Origin: Klebsiella pneumoniae | GTDB taxonomy: Bacteria > Pseudomonadota > Gammaproteobacteria > Burkholderiales > SG8-39 | DNA: 42,163 nt | NCBI GenBank assembly: GCA_945906755.1 | Contig: CAMDRJ010000006.1 | Coordinates: 1-42,163, forward strand | Reading direction: 5' to 3' | Part shown: piece by piece, positions 25,635 through 35,862 of the stretch | How the letters are laid out: every line of letters begins with the position of its first letter | How positions within the stretch are numbered: position 1 is the first letter of the stretch | Notes under the pieces: model-generated | Databases searched by the model: none | The model's input: only the letters and a program-made list of their open reading frames with translations | Told to the model about the DNA's origin: nothing | Made by a program: the position numbers and the translations under genes

Positions 25635-26423
25635 TTAGAGCCCTCCAGTCGGCGATGCCATCCGGAATCGTTCAAGCATTTCGTCGGCGAGTTGCAAATA
25701 CGCCTGCGCCCCCTTGGACGACTCGTCGTAACAAATGCCGGGAATACCGTGGCTGGGCGCTTCCGCCAATCGCACATTTCGCGGAATGACTGTGTTGTAA
25801 ACCTTTGAACCGAAGTGTTGTTGCAACTGGTCAGCCACTTGCTGCGAAAGCGTGTTGCGAGGATCGAACATGGTGCGCAGCAGCCCTTCTATTTCAAGCG
25901 ACGGATTGATGGTTTGCCGCACCTTGCGAATGGTATTCACGAGGTCGCTCAGCCCTTCGAGGGCATAGTATTCACATTGCATTGGGATGACGACGGCCTG
26001 CGCGGCAGCCAGACCATTCAAGGTCAGCAAACTGAGCGATGGCGGGCAGTCGATCAGAATGAAATCGAAGCGATCGGCCACCAGCGCAAGCGCACTCTTC
26101 AGGCGCGTTTCGCGATTCTCAAGATCGACGAGTTCAATTTCGGCACCGGCCAATTCGCGGTTCGCGGGCAACACATCGAATCCGCCACTCTCTGATCGGG
26201 CGCGCGCACGTTCGATCGTCGCCAAACCGAGCAGTACGTGATAGACCGTCTGCGGTAAAGCACGCTTGTCTATTCCGCTGCCCATGGTCGCGTTGCCTTG
26301 TGGATCGAGATCCACCAGCAACACGCGCAACCCCGATCGCGCGATGCTCGCCGCGAGATTGACCGTCGTGGTGGTCTTGCCCACGCCGCCCTTCTGATTG
26401 ACGATCGCAATCGTGCGTGCCAT
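25635..26423 (-). CDS. parA: Chromosome partitioning ATPase ParA (Soj)
   Basis: A 262-residue ParA/Soj ATPase with a deviant Walker A motif (NQKGGVGKTTTTVNLAASIA) at the N terminus, VLLVDLDPQGNATMG (A' motif), and FILIDCPPSLSLLTLNGLAAA (Walker B) near 110-130. It binds DNA non-specifically in the ATP form and moves ParB-parS complexes. I take ATG 26423, which shares one base with the rsmG TGA stop (TGATG); the open frame reaches 26429. It lies between rsmG and parB on one strand. Confidence 0.96.
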   Translation of the reverse strand: MARTIAIVNQKGGVGKTTTTVNLAASIARSGLRVLLVDLDPQGNATMGSGIDKRALPQTVYHVLLGLATIERARARSESGGFDVLPANRELAGAEIELVDLENRETRLKSALALVADRFDFILIDCPPSLSLLTLNGLAAAQAVVIPMQCEYYALEGLSDLVNTIRKVRQTINPSLEIEGLLRTMFDPRNTLSQQVADQLQQHFGSKVYNTVIPRNVRLAEAPSHGIPGICYDESSKGAQAYLQLADEMLERFRMASPTGGL

Positions 26424-27064
26424 CAGCACTTCGCAATCACGAGATGGCGCGCCGCATCGAGCCCGGGAACATGCAGCAACGCCACAGTTTCTATCGTGAC
26501 GGACGACGGCAGCCGTGCGATTTCGTCATGTGGGTAGACGCCCTTCATCGCGAACAGTCGGCCATCTGGTGCAAGCAAGTTACGACTCAGCAAGGCGAAT
26601 TCCTGCAGTTCTGAAAACGCCCGCGATACGACGATTGAAAAGCGTTGCTCGGTCGCCCACGCCTCGACGCGTGTACAAACGCTCGTTGCGTTGTGGATCT
26701 TCATGGTCGCGATCGAATGCTGCAGGAAGGCCACCTTCTTTTGAATGCTGTCGAGAACCGTGACTTGCAGATCGGGGCGCGTGATCGCAAGCGGTAATCC
26801 AGGAAATCCCGCACCGCTGCCAACATCAAGAACGGTCGCGCCTTGCGGGATGTACTGCGATACCGAAAGCGAGTCGATGACGTGATGGGTCACCATTCGC
26901 GCTTGGTCGCGCACCGCGGTAAGGTTATGAACGGCGTTCCATTTTTCGATGAGGGCCAGATGATTTGCGAGGCGAATCACATCACTTGGGGCGATCGTCA
27001 GTCCAAGCGCCTTTGCACCTTGTGCAATGGCCTCGGCGTGCAGCGCGTCAGATGATGCAATCAC
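26423..27064 (-). CDS. rsmG: 16S rRNA (guanine527-N7)-methyltransferase RsmG
   Basis: A 213-residue RsmG (GidB). The SAM-binding motif [17 protein letters not shown] is near residues 79-95, followed by [16 protein letters not shown] and [12 protein letters not shown], all diagnostic. It methylates N7 of G527 in 16S rRNA; loss in other bacteria gives low-level streptomycin resistance. The GTG start overlaps the mnmG stop by 4 nt (GTGA), and its own stop overlaps the parA start by one base, so mnmG-rsmG-parA are translationally linked. Confidence 0.95.
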   Translation of the reverse strand: MIASSDALHAEAIAQGAKALGLTIAPSDVIRLANHLALIEKWNAVHNLTAVRDQARMVTHHVIDSLSVSQYIPQGATVLDVGSGAGFPGLPLAITRPDLQVTVLDSIQKKVAFLQHSIATMKIHNATSVCTRVEAWATEQRFSIVVSRAFSELQEFALLSRNLLAPDGRLFAMKGVYPHDEIARLPSSVTIETVALLHVPGLDAARHLVIAKC

Positions 27065-28968
27065 GCAGCATCCTGTTGCGATGCATCGGCCTTGCGCATG
27101 CGATGCTTCTTCAAATGAACAAGCAGCAGCGAAATAGCGGCCGGCGTGACGCCTGATATCCGCGCTGCCTGCCCGACCGTGCCGGGTCGGTGCTCGTTCA
27201 GTTTTTGCTGCACTTCGTTCGATAAACCCCGCACCGATCGATAGTCGAACGCAGCCGGAAGTTGGAGCGATTCCTGTTCGCCATTACGCGTGACTTCATC
27301 TTGCTGGCGCACGATGTAGCCGCGGTATTTGGCCTCGATTTCTACTTGTTCGGCCACGATGGGGTCGGTGACGCCCGGACCAGCACTAGGCAATTCCATA
27401 AGTGAGCGATAATTAACTTCGGGTCGCTTCAGCAGGTCGCCTAACGGGAATTCACGCTCTAAGGGCTTACCGAAAAGCCTTGTGGAAAGCTCCGGATCAA
27501 CGATGCGGGGATTGACCCAGGTGGTTCGCAGCCGCTCGATTTCGGTCGCGATCGCATCGCGCTTCCGCGAAAACTGCTCCCAACGCGCGTCATCGACCAA
27601 GCCCAGACGCCGTCCGATATCCGTAAGACGCAGGTCGGCGTTGTCCTCGCGGAGCATCAAACGATACTCGGCGCGGCTGGTGAACATCCGGTACGGCTCG
27701 CTGACACCGCGCGTAACGAGATCATCGACCAGGACGCCCAAATACGCTTCATCCCGCCGCGGAAACCATGGTTGTTGGTCCTTTACGCGTAGCGCCGCAT
27801 TGGTTCCCGCCAACAAACCCTGTACGCCGGCCTCTTCATAACCGGTCGTGCCGTTGATTTGTCCGGCGAAAAAGAGATTCTTGATGGCCTTGGTTTCGAG
27901 CCAGGTGTGGAGTCCACGCGGATCGAAGTAGTCGTATTCGATGGCGTAACCCGGCCGCAGGATGTGTGCTGCCTCCATGCCGCGAATCGAATGAACGAGA
28001 TCGAGCTGCACATCGTACGGCAGGCTCGTGGAAATCCCGTTTGGATAGAACTCGTTGGTCGTCAGACCTTCTGGCTCCAGGAAGATCTGATGGCTCTTCT
28101 TGTCCGCGAAGCGATGAATCTTGTCTTCGATTGAGGGGCAATAACGCGGGCCGATCCCTTCGATTTTTCCGGTGTAGAGCGGCGACCGACCGAGGCCGCC
28201 GCGAATAATTTCGTGGGTCGCGTCGTTGGTGTGCGTGATCCAGCATGGGAGCTGGGTCGGATGCATTGCACGTGATCCAAGAAATGAAAAGACCGGCTCC
28301 GGATCGTCCCCGGGCTGGCGCTCCATCACAGAGAAATCGATCGTCCGGCCGTCGATGCGGGGTGGCGTGCCAGTTTTGAGCCGCCCAACCGGCAGGTTAA
28401 GGGCGCGAAGGCGTGTGGAGAGCGTCTTTGCAGGCGGATCTCCGGCCCGACCTGCCTCATAGTTGGACATGCCGACATGAATCAGGCCGGCGAGGAATGT
28501 TCCAGTGGTCAGGACGACGGTCCGCGCTTGGAACGTGACACCAAGCTGGGTCACGACGCCGGACACGGTATCGCCGGTCAGCTCCAGGTCGTCGACGGCT
28601 TGCTGAAAGAGCGTGAGATTCGGTTGGTTTTCGATGCGGTGGCGAATCGCTTTGCGATAGAGCACGCGATCCGCCTGGGCACGCGTTGCACGGACAGCTG
28701 GACCCTTGCTGGAATTAAGGGTACGAAACTGGATTCCCGCTTCGTCGGTTGCAATCGCCATCGCGCCACCGAGAGCGTCAATTTCGCGAACCAGATGCCC
28801 CTTGCCGATGCCACCAATTGAGGGGTTGCACGACATCTGTCCAAGCGTCTCGATACTATGAGTGAGGAGCAGCGTTTCACAGCCAGAACGTGCCGCAGCG
28901 AGCGCAGCCTCGGTCCCAGCATGGCCGCCGCCGACAACGATGACGTCAAATAGTTTGGGAAAGCGCAT
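27061..28968 (-). CDS. mnmG: tRNA uridine-5-carboxymethylaminomethyl modification enzyme MnmG
   Basis: A 635-residue MnmG (GidA). The FAD-binding motif [21 protein letters not shown] is at the N terminus; [41 protein letters not shown], and [10 protein letters not shown] near 370 follow the family throughout. With MnmE it installs cmnm5 on the wobble uridine of certain tRNAs using FAD, NADH and methylene-THF. Its partner mnmE is about 3 kb upstream on the same strand, separated by tam and pckG. The upstream spacer holds two parS-like sites. Confidence 0.97.
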   Translation of the reverse strand: MRFPKLFDVIVVGGGHAGTEAALAAARSGCETLLLTHSIETLGQMSCNPSIGGIGKGHLVREIDALGGAMAIATDEAGIQFRTLNSSKGPAVRATRAQADRVLYRKAIRHRIENQPNLTLFQQAVDDLELTGDTVSGVVTQLGVTFQARTVVLTTGTFLAGLIHVGMSNYEAGRAGDPPAKTLSTRLRALNLPVGRLKTGTPPRIDGRTIDFSVMERQPGDDPEPVFSFLGSRAMHPTQLPCWITHTNDATHEIIRGGLGRSPLYTGKIEGIGPRYCPSIEDKIHRFADKKSHQIFLEPEGLTTNEFYPNGISTSLPYDVQLDLVHSIRGMEAAHILRPGYAIEYDYFDPRGLHTWLETKAIKNLFFAGQINGTTGYEEAGVQGLLAGTNAALRVKDQQPWFPRRDEAYLGVLVDDLVTRGVSEPYRMFTSRAEYRLMLREDNADLRLTDIGRRLGLVDDARWEQFSRKRDAIATEIERLRTTWVNPRIVDPELSTRLFGKPLEREFPLGDLLKRPEVNYRSLMELPSAGPGVTDPIVAEQVEIEAKYRGYIVRQQDEVTRNGEQESLQLPAAFDYRSVRGLSNEVQQKLNEHRPGTVGQAARISGVTPAAISLLLVHLKKHRMRKADASQQDAA

Positions 28969-29030
28969 GAACGTTCACTCACGAAGAGGCAGGATTGTAT
29001 AGAGAATTTGGCTGCGGAGAAGTTGTGAAG

Positions 29031-29046
29031 TGTTTCACGTGAAACG
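29031..29046. other. parS-like ParB-binding site 1
   Basis: TGTTTCACGTGAAACG matches the parS consensus TGTTTCACGTGAAACA at 15 of 16 positions. It lies upstream of mnmG, about 4 kb from parAB. Confidence 0.92.
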
Positions 29047-29090
29047 CCGCCCCAGGGCCAGAAATCCTTTGAGTCCGCGTTTACCAATGA

Positions 29091-29106
29091 TGATTCACGT
29101 GAAACA
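29091..29106. other. parS-like ParB-binding site 2
   Basis: TGATTCACGTGAAACA matches the parS consensus at 15 of 16 positions. It is exactly 60 bp from the first site, in the same non-coding spacer between mnmG and pckG. Confidence 0.9.
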
Positions 29107-29173
29107 TTAAGTTCGGGCGCGAACTATTCAACGGTCGTCAATCCTAAAGGCCACCAAGCGAATCAGCGCCATA

Positions 29174-29202
29174 AACAAAAACGGCCGCTTCACGCGGCCG
29201 CT
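29174..29202 (-). terminator. Intrinsic terminator of pckG
   Basis: On the minus strand, 18 nt after the pckG stop, CGGCCGC and GCGGCCG form a 7-bp GC-rich stem with a 5-nt loop, followed at once by TTTTTGTTT. It insulates mnmG from pckG transcription. Confidence 0.88.
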
Positions 29203-29219
29203 TTATCTGGCACAGACGG

Positions 29220-31052
29220 TTAGCGCAGCGCTAACTCTAGTGCTTCTCGCCGCAAACGCAGCTCACGCGGGAGTCGATTGGCTAGAGGACCCAGAATCTC
29301 GTCATGCATTTTGAGCTCCTCGCCCCACTGTCCCGGTTCAATGCCGGAAATCTTCGAGAACTTCTCGCGCCCGAAACTTTCCATGCCGACCCACGACAGA
29401 TCATCGAACTCCGGAACCCAACCGATCGCCGTTTCCTTCGCATGGACCTTGCCATCGCAGCGCTCGACGACCCACTTGAGGACGCGCATGTTCTCGCCGA
29501 ACCCAGGCCAGATAAATTTCCCGTTCTCGTCGGTCCGAAACCAATTTACACAGAAGATATGCGGACGTTGCTCGACTTTACGACCCATTCGCAACCAATG
29601 ATTGAAGTAATCACCCATGTTGTAGCCGGCGAACGGGATCATCGCAAATGGATCGCGCCGCACAACACCGACTTGTCCGGTTGCCGCGGCAGTGGTCTCA
29701 GAACCCATGGTGGCGGCCATGTAGACGCCCGTGTCCCAGTTGAATCCTTCGACCACGAGCGGGACGGTATCGGAGCGACGTCCACCGAAGATGAACGCCG
29801 AGATAGGCACGCCCTCTGGATTCTCCCAGTCCGGATCAATCGACGGGCATTGGTCTGCCGGCACCGTGAATCGGGAATTGGGATGGGCTGCCTTGCGTCC
29901 GCAATCGGGCGTCCAGTCGTTGCCCTGCCAGTCGGTCAATCGCGCGGGCGGTGTGTCGGTCATCCCTTCCCACCACACGTCGCCGTCGGGTGTGAGCGCA
30001 ACATTCGTGAAAATGACGTTTTCTGTCAGCATCGCCAAGCAATTCGCGTTAGTTTTGCTTGAAGTGCCCGGCGCCACACCAAAAAACCCGGCTTCCGGAT
30101 TGATCGCATAGAACCGCCCATCTTTGCCAGGCTTGATCCAGGCGATATCTTCGCCAACCGTCGTAATCTTCCAGCCCTTGAAGGCGGGCGGTGGCACCAG
30201 CATCGCAAAATTGGTTTTCCCGCAAGCAGATGGGAAAGCGCCCGCCACGTAATGCTTTCTTCCTTCGGGCGAAGTGACCCCAAGAATAAGCATGTGCTCG
30301 GCAAGCCAGCCTTGCTCCCGCCCCATGATCGAGGCAATCCGCAGCGAAAAGCACTTCTTACCAAGCAGCGCATTGCCGCCATACCCGGAACCAAACGACC
30401 AGATTTCTTTGGTTTCGGGGAAATGAACGATGTACTTCTCATCCTTATTGCACGGCCAGCGGGTGTCTTTCTCGCCCGCCGCAAGCGGCGCGCCGACCGA
30501 ATGCACCGCCGGCACGAAATAACCGTCGGAACCAAGGATTTCCCAGACCTGCTTCGTCATGCGGGTCATGATCCGCATGTTCACCACGACATAGGGCGAG
30601 TCGGACAGCTCGATGCCGATGTGCGCGATATGCGAACCAAGCGGCCCCATCGAAAACGGCACCACATACATCGTACGACCACGCATGCAACCATCGAACA
30701 GATGGTTCATCTTCGTGCGCATTTCGGTGGGATCGACCCAATTGTTAGTTGGGCCGGCATCCTCTTTGTTCGCCGAGCAGATGAAGGTGCGGTCTTCCAT
30801 GCGCGCGACATCGGTCGGATCGGACAAAGCGAGATAGCAGTTCTTGCGCGTCGCCGGATTGAGCCGCTTGAACATGCCCGAGGCGACCATCTCGCCGCAC
30901 AGCCGGTCATACTCTTCCTGCGATCCGTCGCACCAGTAGATGCGATCAGGCTTGGTCAACGCGGCAATTTTGGCGACCCATTCGATGGCCGCACGATGTT
31001 TCACGTAGCTAGGAGCAGAAGGCTTCGTCTCAGCCATTGGGAGTGAACTCAT
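29220..31052 (-). CDS. pckG: Phosphoenolpyruvate carboxykinase (GTP)
   Basis: A 610-residue GTP-type PEP carboxykinase, converting oxaloacetate and GTP to PEP, CO2 and GDP for gluconeogenesis. The kinase loop [11 protein letters not shown] near 270-280 is that of the GTP class, with upstream [10 protein letters not shown] and downstream [36 protein letters not shown], all well conserved. The start ATG 31052 is weakly supported by TAGGAA about 10 nt upstream; ATG 31037 is an alternative. It ends at an intrinsic terminator and lies between tam and mnmG, an unusual place for it. It fits growth on organic acids or aromatic breakdown products. Confidence 0.96.
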   Translation of the reverse strand: MSSLPMAETKPSAPSYVKHRAAIEWVAKIAALTKPDRIYWCDGSQEEYDRLCGEMVASGMFKRLNPATRKNCYLALSDPTDVARMEDRTFICSANKEDAGPTNNWVDPTEMRTKMNHLFDGCMRGRTMYVVPFSMGPLGSHIAHIGIELSDSPYVVVNMRIMTRMTKQVWEILGSDGYFVPAVHSVGAPLAAGEKDTRWPCNKDEKYIVHFPETKEIWSFGSGYGGNALLGKKCFSLRIASIMGREQGWLAEHMLILGVTSPEGRKHYVAGAFPSACGKTNFAMLVPPPAFKGWKITTVGEDIAWIKPGKDGRFYAINPEAGFFGVAPGTSSKTNANCLAMLTENVIFTNVALTPDGDVWWEGMTDTPPARLTDWQGNDWTPDCGRKAAHPNSRFTVPADQCPSIDPDWENPEGVPISAFIFGGRRSDTVPLVVEGFNWDTGVYMAATMGSETTAAATGQVGVVRRDPFAMIPFAGYNMGDYFNHWLRMGRKVEQRPHIFCVNWFRTDENGKFIWPGFGENMRVLKWVVERCDGKVHAKETAIGWVPEFDDLSWVGMESFGREKFSKISGIEPGQWGEELKMHDEILGPLANRLPRELRLRREALELALR

Positions 31053-31299
31053 TGATTATTCGTTCCTACGCGAAGATAAAGGAAGCGACCGGCTTAATAG
31101 GGGGTATCGAACCGAAAATGGCTCTGCCGACAGCTCTGACCACGAGGGAGGCGCGAACTGTATCACGACGACCCACGGCGGCAAAAGCGCGGCGCAACGT
31201 GAATGCCACAATTTATTGAGACTTTCCACGCGGCGTTCGGGCTTCCACCCGATTTCGAAAAAGACCTGTTGATTGGGAATCCCACCAACGTGACGCGCC
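31053..31299. other. Non-coding spacer between tam and pckG
   Basis: I see no gene, strong promoter or terminator in these 247 bases. They should contain the pckG promoter, but no convincing -35/-10 pair could be picked out by eye. Confidence 0.5.
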
Positions 31300-32085
31300 T
31301 CAAGCCGAGGCCCGCACTGCCCCGATGCCCAGCATGAATAACCGGCGGAACGGGAGAATAGTCGTACCGTCGCGGCGCCGCGGGTAGGCAACCGCTACCT
31401 TCTTGGCATAAGCGCGCTCAAACGCCGTGACCTCATCGGCCTCCAGCAGCTCGAGAAACTGCCGGAGCCAGGACCCTTTGATCCACTCCAAGACGGGATC
31501 CACCCCATCCAAAACTTGAATGTACTCGGTCTCCCATAGCTCGACTCGCGCAAAACAATCACACATAAGATCGCAATAATAAGCGGGCTCATGGACCGGC
31601 GGCGGCTTGATCAAGTGGGCGAGCTTTCCGCGCCATGGCGACATGGCCGCCACTTCATTCGCGATAGTGTGCGAGGGCGCGCCGAAGTTTCGCGGCATCT
31701 GCACCGCCAATACGCCGCCGGACCTTAATTGGCCCGCCAGATGCGGAAACAGCGACGCGTGGTCGGGCAGCCAGTGAAGTGCGGCATTCGAGTAGAGGAC
31801 ATCCACGCCGTTCTCGTTTGACCATCGCGATAAATCGGCGCTGACCCAGGACACGGCTGGCAGTCGCGTCTGCGCAAGTGCCAGCATCTCGCGCGAAGCA
31901 TCAACGCCCGTAATCTGCGCGCTGGGCCAGCGACGGACGATATGTTCCGTGATGTTGCCGGTACCACAGCCAAGATCGACCACTGAATGAACCGATTCGG
32001 TCGGTGGAATGCGCGCGAGCAGATCGAGCGCCGGCCGGGTGCGATGATCGGAGAACTTTGCGTACTGTGCCGGATCCCATTCCAT
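31300..32085 (-). CDS. tam: Trans-aconitate 2-methyltransferase
   Basis: A 261-residue SAM-dependent methyltransferase. It begins EWDPAQYAKFSDHRTRPALDLLARI, the hallmark N terminus of Tam; motif I is VVDLGCGTGNITEHI near 36-50, then ITGVDASREMLALAQ and LYSNAALHWLPDH. Tam methylates trans-aconitate, a by-product that inhibits aconitase. The C-terminal part (PVLEWIKGSWLRQFLELL...FRRLFMLG) also fits. It lies 32 nt after mnmE on the same strand. Confidence 0.88.
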   Translation of the reverse strand: MEWDPAQYAKFSDHRTRPALDLLARIPPTESVHSVVDLGCGTGNITEHIVRRWPSAQITGVDASREMLALAQTRLPAVSWVSADLSRWSNENGVDVLYSNAALHWLPDHASLFPHLAGQLRSGGVLAVQMPRNFGAPSHTIANEVAAMSPWRGKLAHLIKPPPVHEPAYYCDLMCDCFARVELWETEYIQVLDGVDPVLEWIKGSWLRQFLELLEADEVTAFERAYAKKVAVAYPRRRDGTTILPFRRLFMLGIGAVRASA

Positions 32086-32117
32086 CTCTTAAGCCTCCAA
32101 CGAATTGATGCCGATGC

Positions 32118-33467
32118 TCATTTGCCAATACAGAACCGCGAGAATATTTCCCCAAGCAAATCGTCAGCAGTGAATTCGCCGGTAATTGAATTCAACGCGG
32201 CCTGAGCGAGGCGCAGCTCTTCAGCCAACAATTCCGGTCGCGCTATCACCGCACCGGCCGATTCGACATGGCTATTCGCTTGTTCGAGCGCTTTCATATG
32301 ACGTTCGCGCGCCATGAACACGTCTTCACTGCCCGGATGCCATCCCGCGATCTCAAGAAGTGCGTCCTGTAAGAGCGAAACGCCCTCGCCTGTCAGCGCC
32401 GACATCACCACATGCGCCCCGAGCTGATCGTCGCGACGCTCAACCGGCAACTGGTATAGATCGGCCTTGTTATGAGCGATCACGCGTTTGAGTCGCGCCG
32501 GCAAACGATCGAGGATGACGCGGTCCGCATCGATCAAACCGACCTTTGCGTCGACAATTACCACCGCAGCGTCCGCCCTTTCGACTTCGGCCCAGGTCCG
32601 CGCGATGCCGATTTGCTCGACCGGATCAGCCGTTTCACGAAGGCCGGCCGTATCGACGATGTACACCGGGATACCCGCAAGTGCGATCGCCTGACGAACC
32701 GCATCTCGCGTCGTACCGGCGATCGGGGTGACGATGGCGATTTCTTCGCCCGCCAAACGATTCAGCAGGCTCGATTTCCCGACATTCGGTTGCCCAACCA
32801 ACACGACTTGCAGACCACTACGCAGCAAACTGCCCTGTCGTCCCATCGCGAGGGTTTTAGCGAGTTGGTCCTGCAGCGACTGAAGGCGACGACCGATTAC
32901 TGCACGATCCAGCGCATCGATTTCCTCTTCGGGAAAATCCAAGGTCGCTTCGACCAGCATACGAAGCTCAATGAGTTGCTCGACCAGTGATTCGATGCGC
33001 CTGGAAAATTCTCCCTGCAGCGAACGCATTGCGCAGCGCGCGGCACTCTCGGTGGCCGCATCAATCACGTCAGCAACCGCCTCGGCTTGTGCCAGATCGA
33101 GCTTGTCGTTCAGATAGGCACGACGCGTGAACTCGCCAGGTTCGGCCAACCGCGCGCCAAGCTCAATCGCACGGGCAAGCAGCATCCGCACCACGACCGG
33201 GCCGCCATGACCGTGCAGTTCGATGACGTCCTCGCCCGTGTACGAATTTGGGCCAGGAAAAAACAACATCAACCCATCGTCGAGCGTCTGACCATCTCGA
33301 TCCAGAAATTGTGCGCGCAACGCGCGCCGGGGCGGCACGTCACGCCCGGTCAAGGCACGCGCCCAACTCGCTAGGCCATGCCCGGAAATCCGAATGATGC
33401 CGATCCCACCGCGTCCAGCAGGCGTTGCGATCGCCGCGATGGTGGTCGGCTTGGCATTGGTAGCCAC
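32118..33467 (-). CDS. mnmE: tRNA modification GTPase MnmE
   Basis: A 449-residue MnmE (TrmE). The N-terminal folate-binding domain has TIAAIATPAGRGGIGIIRISG and EFTRRAYLNDKLDLAQAEAV. The inserted G domain near 218-375 carries GQPNVGKSSLLN, IAGTTRDAV, DTAGLRE and HNKADL. It ends in FCIGK with the conserved Cys. It works with MnmG on wobble uridines. The start is GTG 33467 with GAGGAA directly before it. It follows yidC by 27 nt. Confidence 0.96.
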   Translation of the reverse strand: MATNAKPTTIAAIATPAGRGGIGIIRISGHGLASWARALTGRDVPPRRALRAQFLDRDGQTLDDGLMLFFPGPNSYTGEDVIELHGHGGPVVVRMLLARAIELGARLAEPGEFTRRAYLNDKLDLAQAEAVADVIDAATESAARCAMRSLQGEFSRRIESLVEQLIELRMLVEATLDFPEEEIDALDRAVIGRRLQSLQDQLAKTLAMGRQGSLLRSGLQVVLVGQPNVGKSSLLNRLAGEEIAIVTPIAGTTRDAVRQAIALAGIPVYIVDTAGLRETADPVEQIGIARTWAEVERADAAVVIVDAKVGLIDADRVILDRLPARLKRVIAHNKADLYQLPVERRDDQLGAHVVMSALTGEGVSLLQDALLEIAGWHPGSEDVFMARERHMKALEQANSHVESAGAVIARPELLAEELRLAQAALNSITGEFTADDLLGEIFSRFCIGK

Positions 33468-33494
33468 TTCCTCACCACGCGCAAGAACAGCTGG

Positions 33495-35228
33495 TCAACG
33501 CTTCGGGGTCGTCGAGGCCTGTTTCTCGGCGAACATGCGCGTAATCTGCCATTGCTGTCCGATCGACAGAACGTTGTTGACGAACCAGTAGAGCACCAGA
33601 CCAGCCGGGAACCAGAAGAACATGATGCCGAATATGAATGGCATCGCCATCATCACCTTTGCCTGTACGGGGTCAGGCGGGGCCGGGCTCATCTTCGTTT
33701 GGATGACCATCGAGATCAACATTAATACCGGCAGCACATACCAGGGGTCGGGCGAAGAAAGATCGCGAATCCAAAAGATAAATGCGGTCTGCCGCAGCTC
33801 TACGCTCCCTAGCAACACCCAGTACAGCGCAATGAACACCGGGATCTGTACCACGATCGGCAGGCATCCCCCAAGCGGATTGATCTTCTCCTGCTTGTAC
33901 ATTTCCATCATCGCCTGGTTGAGCTTGGCGCGATCATCACCGTATTGCTCGCGCAATTTGGTCAGGCGCGGCGCGACGAGTTTCATTTTTGCCATCGAGC
34001 GGTAACTGGCCGCCGAAAGAGGGAAGAACACGAGCTTCACAAGGATCGTAAGCAGAACGATCGCCCATCCCCAGTTATTGGTACCGGGAAGATTGATTCC
34101 GGCCACGCTGGTCCCGTCGTGAAAGACCTGGAGCAGCCAGAACAATGGCGCCGCAAAGACGGTGAGCCAACCGTAGTCCACAACCAAGTCCAGCCCCGGC
34201 GATAGCGTGCGCAGCTTGTCTTGCTCCTGGGGGCCCGCGTACAACTGGACTTTCGAGCTGCCCCGGGCGCCCGGTTCGATCGTGTCAATATTGAGCAGGA
34301 CTCCGGCGCGGTAGTAGTCGTCGACCTTGCCGGTATAGAACTCTCGCTTGACCGATTCAGGCGCCACCAACGCAGAGACGAAGTAGTGCTGCACCATGGC
34401 AACCCAACCTTCACTCCACAGACCGACTGGCACTTCCGTCTTGTTCTTATCGATATCGCTCCAGGAAATCTTGTGATACTTGGTCTTCTCCGTGTAGACC
34501 GCCGGCCCAGTGAACGTCTGCAGCATCGCCTGGTCTTCAGCCGGTGCCTTGCCGTCACGCGTGATATGGAAATACGTCTTGGTCGTAATAGGCGCATTGG
34601 TTGTATTGAGCGCCTCGTGCACGATATCGATGATGTAGGTGTCGCGGTGAAAGACCAGTGTTTTGGTCGCCGCGATCCCATCGGGCATTTTCGCGTGCAA
34701 CTTGACTTCCACGTTCGGCGCGTTGGCTGCAAGCACGAAATCGCTCTGGCTCGCCGTATAAAGCGTCTTGTGGTTCGGTAGCTGTGCCGAGGTAAACCCA
34801 CTTTGCGCCGAATAGTGATGTTCCGGCGAAAAGAGCACGAGGTTCTTGGTGGTATCCAAGGCGTCTTTGTGCTTGAGTAACTCAAGTCGAACGATGTCAC
34901 CACCAAGCGGATCAATCTCGACCACCATCACGTCGGTGGTGACCTTGATTTTTGTCCGTGTGCGACCCGTGGCCTCAGCGGCCCCGGGAACGACGGCAGT
35001 TTCTGCGCCCGTCGTCGGCACCGCGGAACTCGTCGCCGGCGCTGGAGCACCTGCCGCCTTGCTTGCCGTCGCTTCGGGGATAGATGGCGAAGGAACGCCC
35101 GCGTCCGCCGCAGCTTGCGGCTTGGTGATGGCAGGCAATGGCCCACGCTGCTCCTTTTGCCAAGCCTCCCAAAGCATCAGGATGGAAAACGAGAAAACAA
35201 CCAACAAGATCAGACGTTGCGTGTCCAT
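33495..35228 (-). CDS. yidC: Membrane protein insertase YidC
   Basis: A 577-residue YidC of the long Gram-negative type. An N-terminal membrane segment (LILLVVFSFSILMLWEAW) is followed by an Ala/Pro-rich linker and a large periplasmic beta domain (about 85-340). The conserved insertase core begins near 385 with further membrane segments (AIVLLTILVKLVFFPLSAAS, LPIVVQIPVFIALYWVL, PAGLVLYWFVNN). It inserts proteins into the inner membrane with or without SecYEG. It lies in the rpmH-rnpA-yidD-yidC-mnmE run, 71 nt after yidD. Confidence 0.97.
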   Translation of the reverse strand: MDTQRLILLVVFSFSILMLWEAWQKEQRGPLPAITKPQAAADAGVPSPSIPEATASKAAGAPAPATSSAVPTTGAETAVVPGAAEATGRTRTKIKVTTDVMVVEIDPLGGDIVRLELLKHKDALDTTKNLVLFSPEHHYSAQSGFTSAQLPNHKTLYTASQSDFVLAANAPNVEVKLHAKMPDGIAATKTLVFHRDTYIIDIVHEALNTTNAPITTKTYFHITRDGKAPAEDQAMLQTFTGPAVYTEKTKYHKISWSDIDKNKTEVPVGLWSEGWVAMVQHYFVSALVAPESVKREFYTGKVDDYYRAGVLLNIDTIEPGARGSSKVQLYAGPQEQDKLRTLSPGLDLVVDYGWLTVFAAPLFWLLQVFHDGTSVAGINLPGTNNWGWAIVLLTILVKLVFFPLSAASYRSMAKMKLVAPRLTKLREQYGDDRAKLNQAMMEMYKQEKINPLGGCLPIVVQIPVFIALYWVLLGSVELRQTAFIFWIRDLSSPDPWYVLPVLMLISMVIQTKMSPAPPDPVQAKVMMAMPFIFGIMFFWFPAGLVLYWFVNNVLSIGQQWQITRMFAEKQASTTPKR

Positions 35229-35299
35229 GAGTTCTTTGCGTGCGACGGGTATGCGGGTCGGATGCTACCGATCCGGCGGGAGTTACGCGGTTTGGCCAA

Positions 35300-35530
35300 T
35301 TACGAGTCTTTTTTCTGCGGTTCAGGGACGGGATCGAAGCCCCCGGGATGCCAAGGATGGCAGCGCAGGAGCCGGCCACCGGCTAATACGAGGCCCACAG
35401 CAACACCACGCGATTCGATGGCTTCGATCGCATAGTGCGAGCACGTCGGGAAAAACCGGCAATGCATTCCAAGCATTGGGCTTATCCCCCACTGATATCC
35501 TCTAATTGCCGATGTGAAGAGTCGTTTCAC
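35300..35530 (-). CDS. yidD: Membrane protein insertion efficiency factor YidD
   Basis: A 76-residue YidD with its signature [30 protein letters not shown] and three Cys (MHC, PTC, LRC) in the usual positions. It is thought to aid insertion by YidC at the membrane. The GTG start overlaps the rnpA stop by 4 nt (GTGA). It lies between rnpA and yidC as in most proteobacteria. Confidence 0.94.
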   Translation of the reverse strand: MKRLFTSAIRGYQWGISPMLGMHCRFFPTCSHYAIEAIESRGVAVGLVLAGGRLLRCHPWHPGGFDPVPEPQKKDS

Positions 35531-35862
35531 GGTGCGCGCTGGAAAAGCTTGCTCAGATCGTCAGCATATTGCAGCTCAGCCGAATAGGCATTTGACAGGC
35601 GTACCACGCAATCCACCCCGCACCATCGCTGTTGCTCCCGGCGAAACGCCTCGCGGATGAGGCGACGCACGCGTGTCCGATCCACCGCTCGCGATGCATT
35701 GCGTTTGGAGACGATCAGCGCAATCCGTGCCACGGCCAAGTCGTTCATGCGAAAGTACAGCCGAAAATAAGCACTACGCCGGCTACGACCCTGGCTTAAC
35801 GCAAGTTGAACGGCCTCTGCACCGAGCCGCTGGCCCCGGCGAAGTCGCTCGCCTTGCTTCAG
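35527..35862 (-). CDS. rnpA: Ribonuclease P protein component, probable CTG start
   Basis: RnpA, the protein subunit of RNase P, which removes tRNA 5' leaders. The RNR-like signature appears as [27 protein letters not shown] gene starting at the first ATG (35748) would be only 73 aa and lack the N-terminal helix and first strands. The frame stays open upstream, and the missing part reads [13 protein letters not shown]...YFRLYFR, as expected for RnpA. No ATG, GTG or TTG exists there before the upstream in-frame TAA. The CTG at 35862 overlaps the rpmH stop (CTGA) and gives a normal 111 aa. I therefore infer a CTG start by translational coupling with rpmH. The signature has DRTR where RNR is usual, a mild deviation. 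Confidence 0.85.
   Translation of the reverse strand: MKQGERLRRGQRLGAEAVQLALSQGRSRRSAYFRLYFRMNDLAVARIALIVSKRNASRAVDRTRVRRLIREAFRREQQRWCGVDCVVRLSNAYSAELQYADDLSKLFQRAP

Noticed and set aside
30998-31013. Third parS site inside pckG
   Set aside because: Only the first half (TGTTTCACGT) matches; the second half (AGCTAG) is unrelated to GAAACA, and the sequence is explained by pckG coding.
35478-35490. DnaA box inside yidD
   Set aside because: TTATCCCCC has two mismatches to TTATCCACA and lies within a conserved coding sequence.
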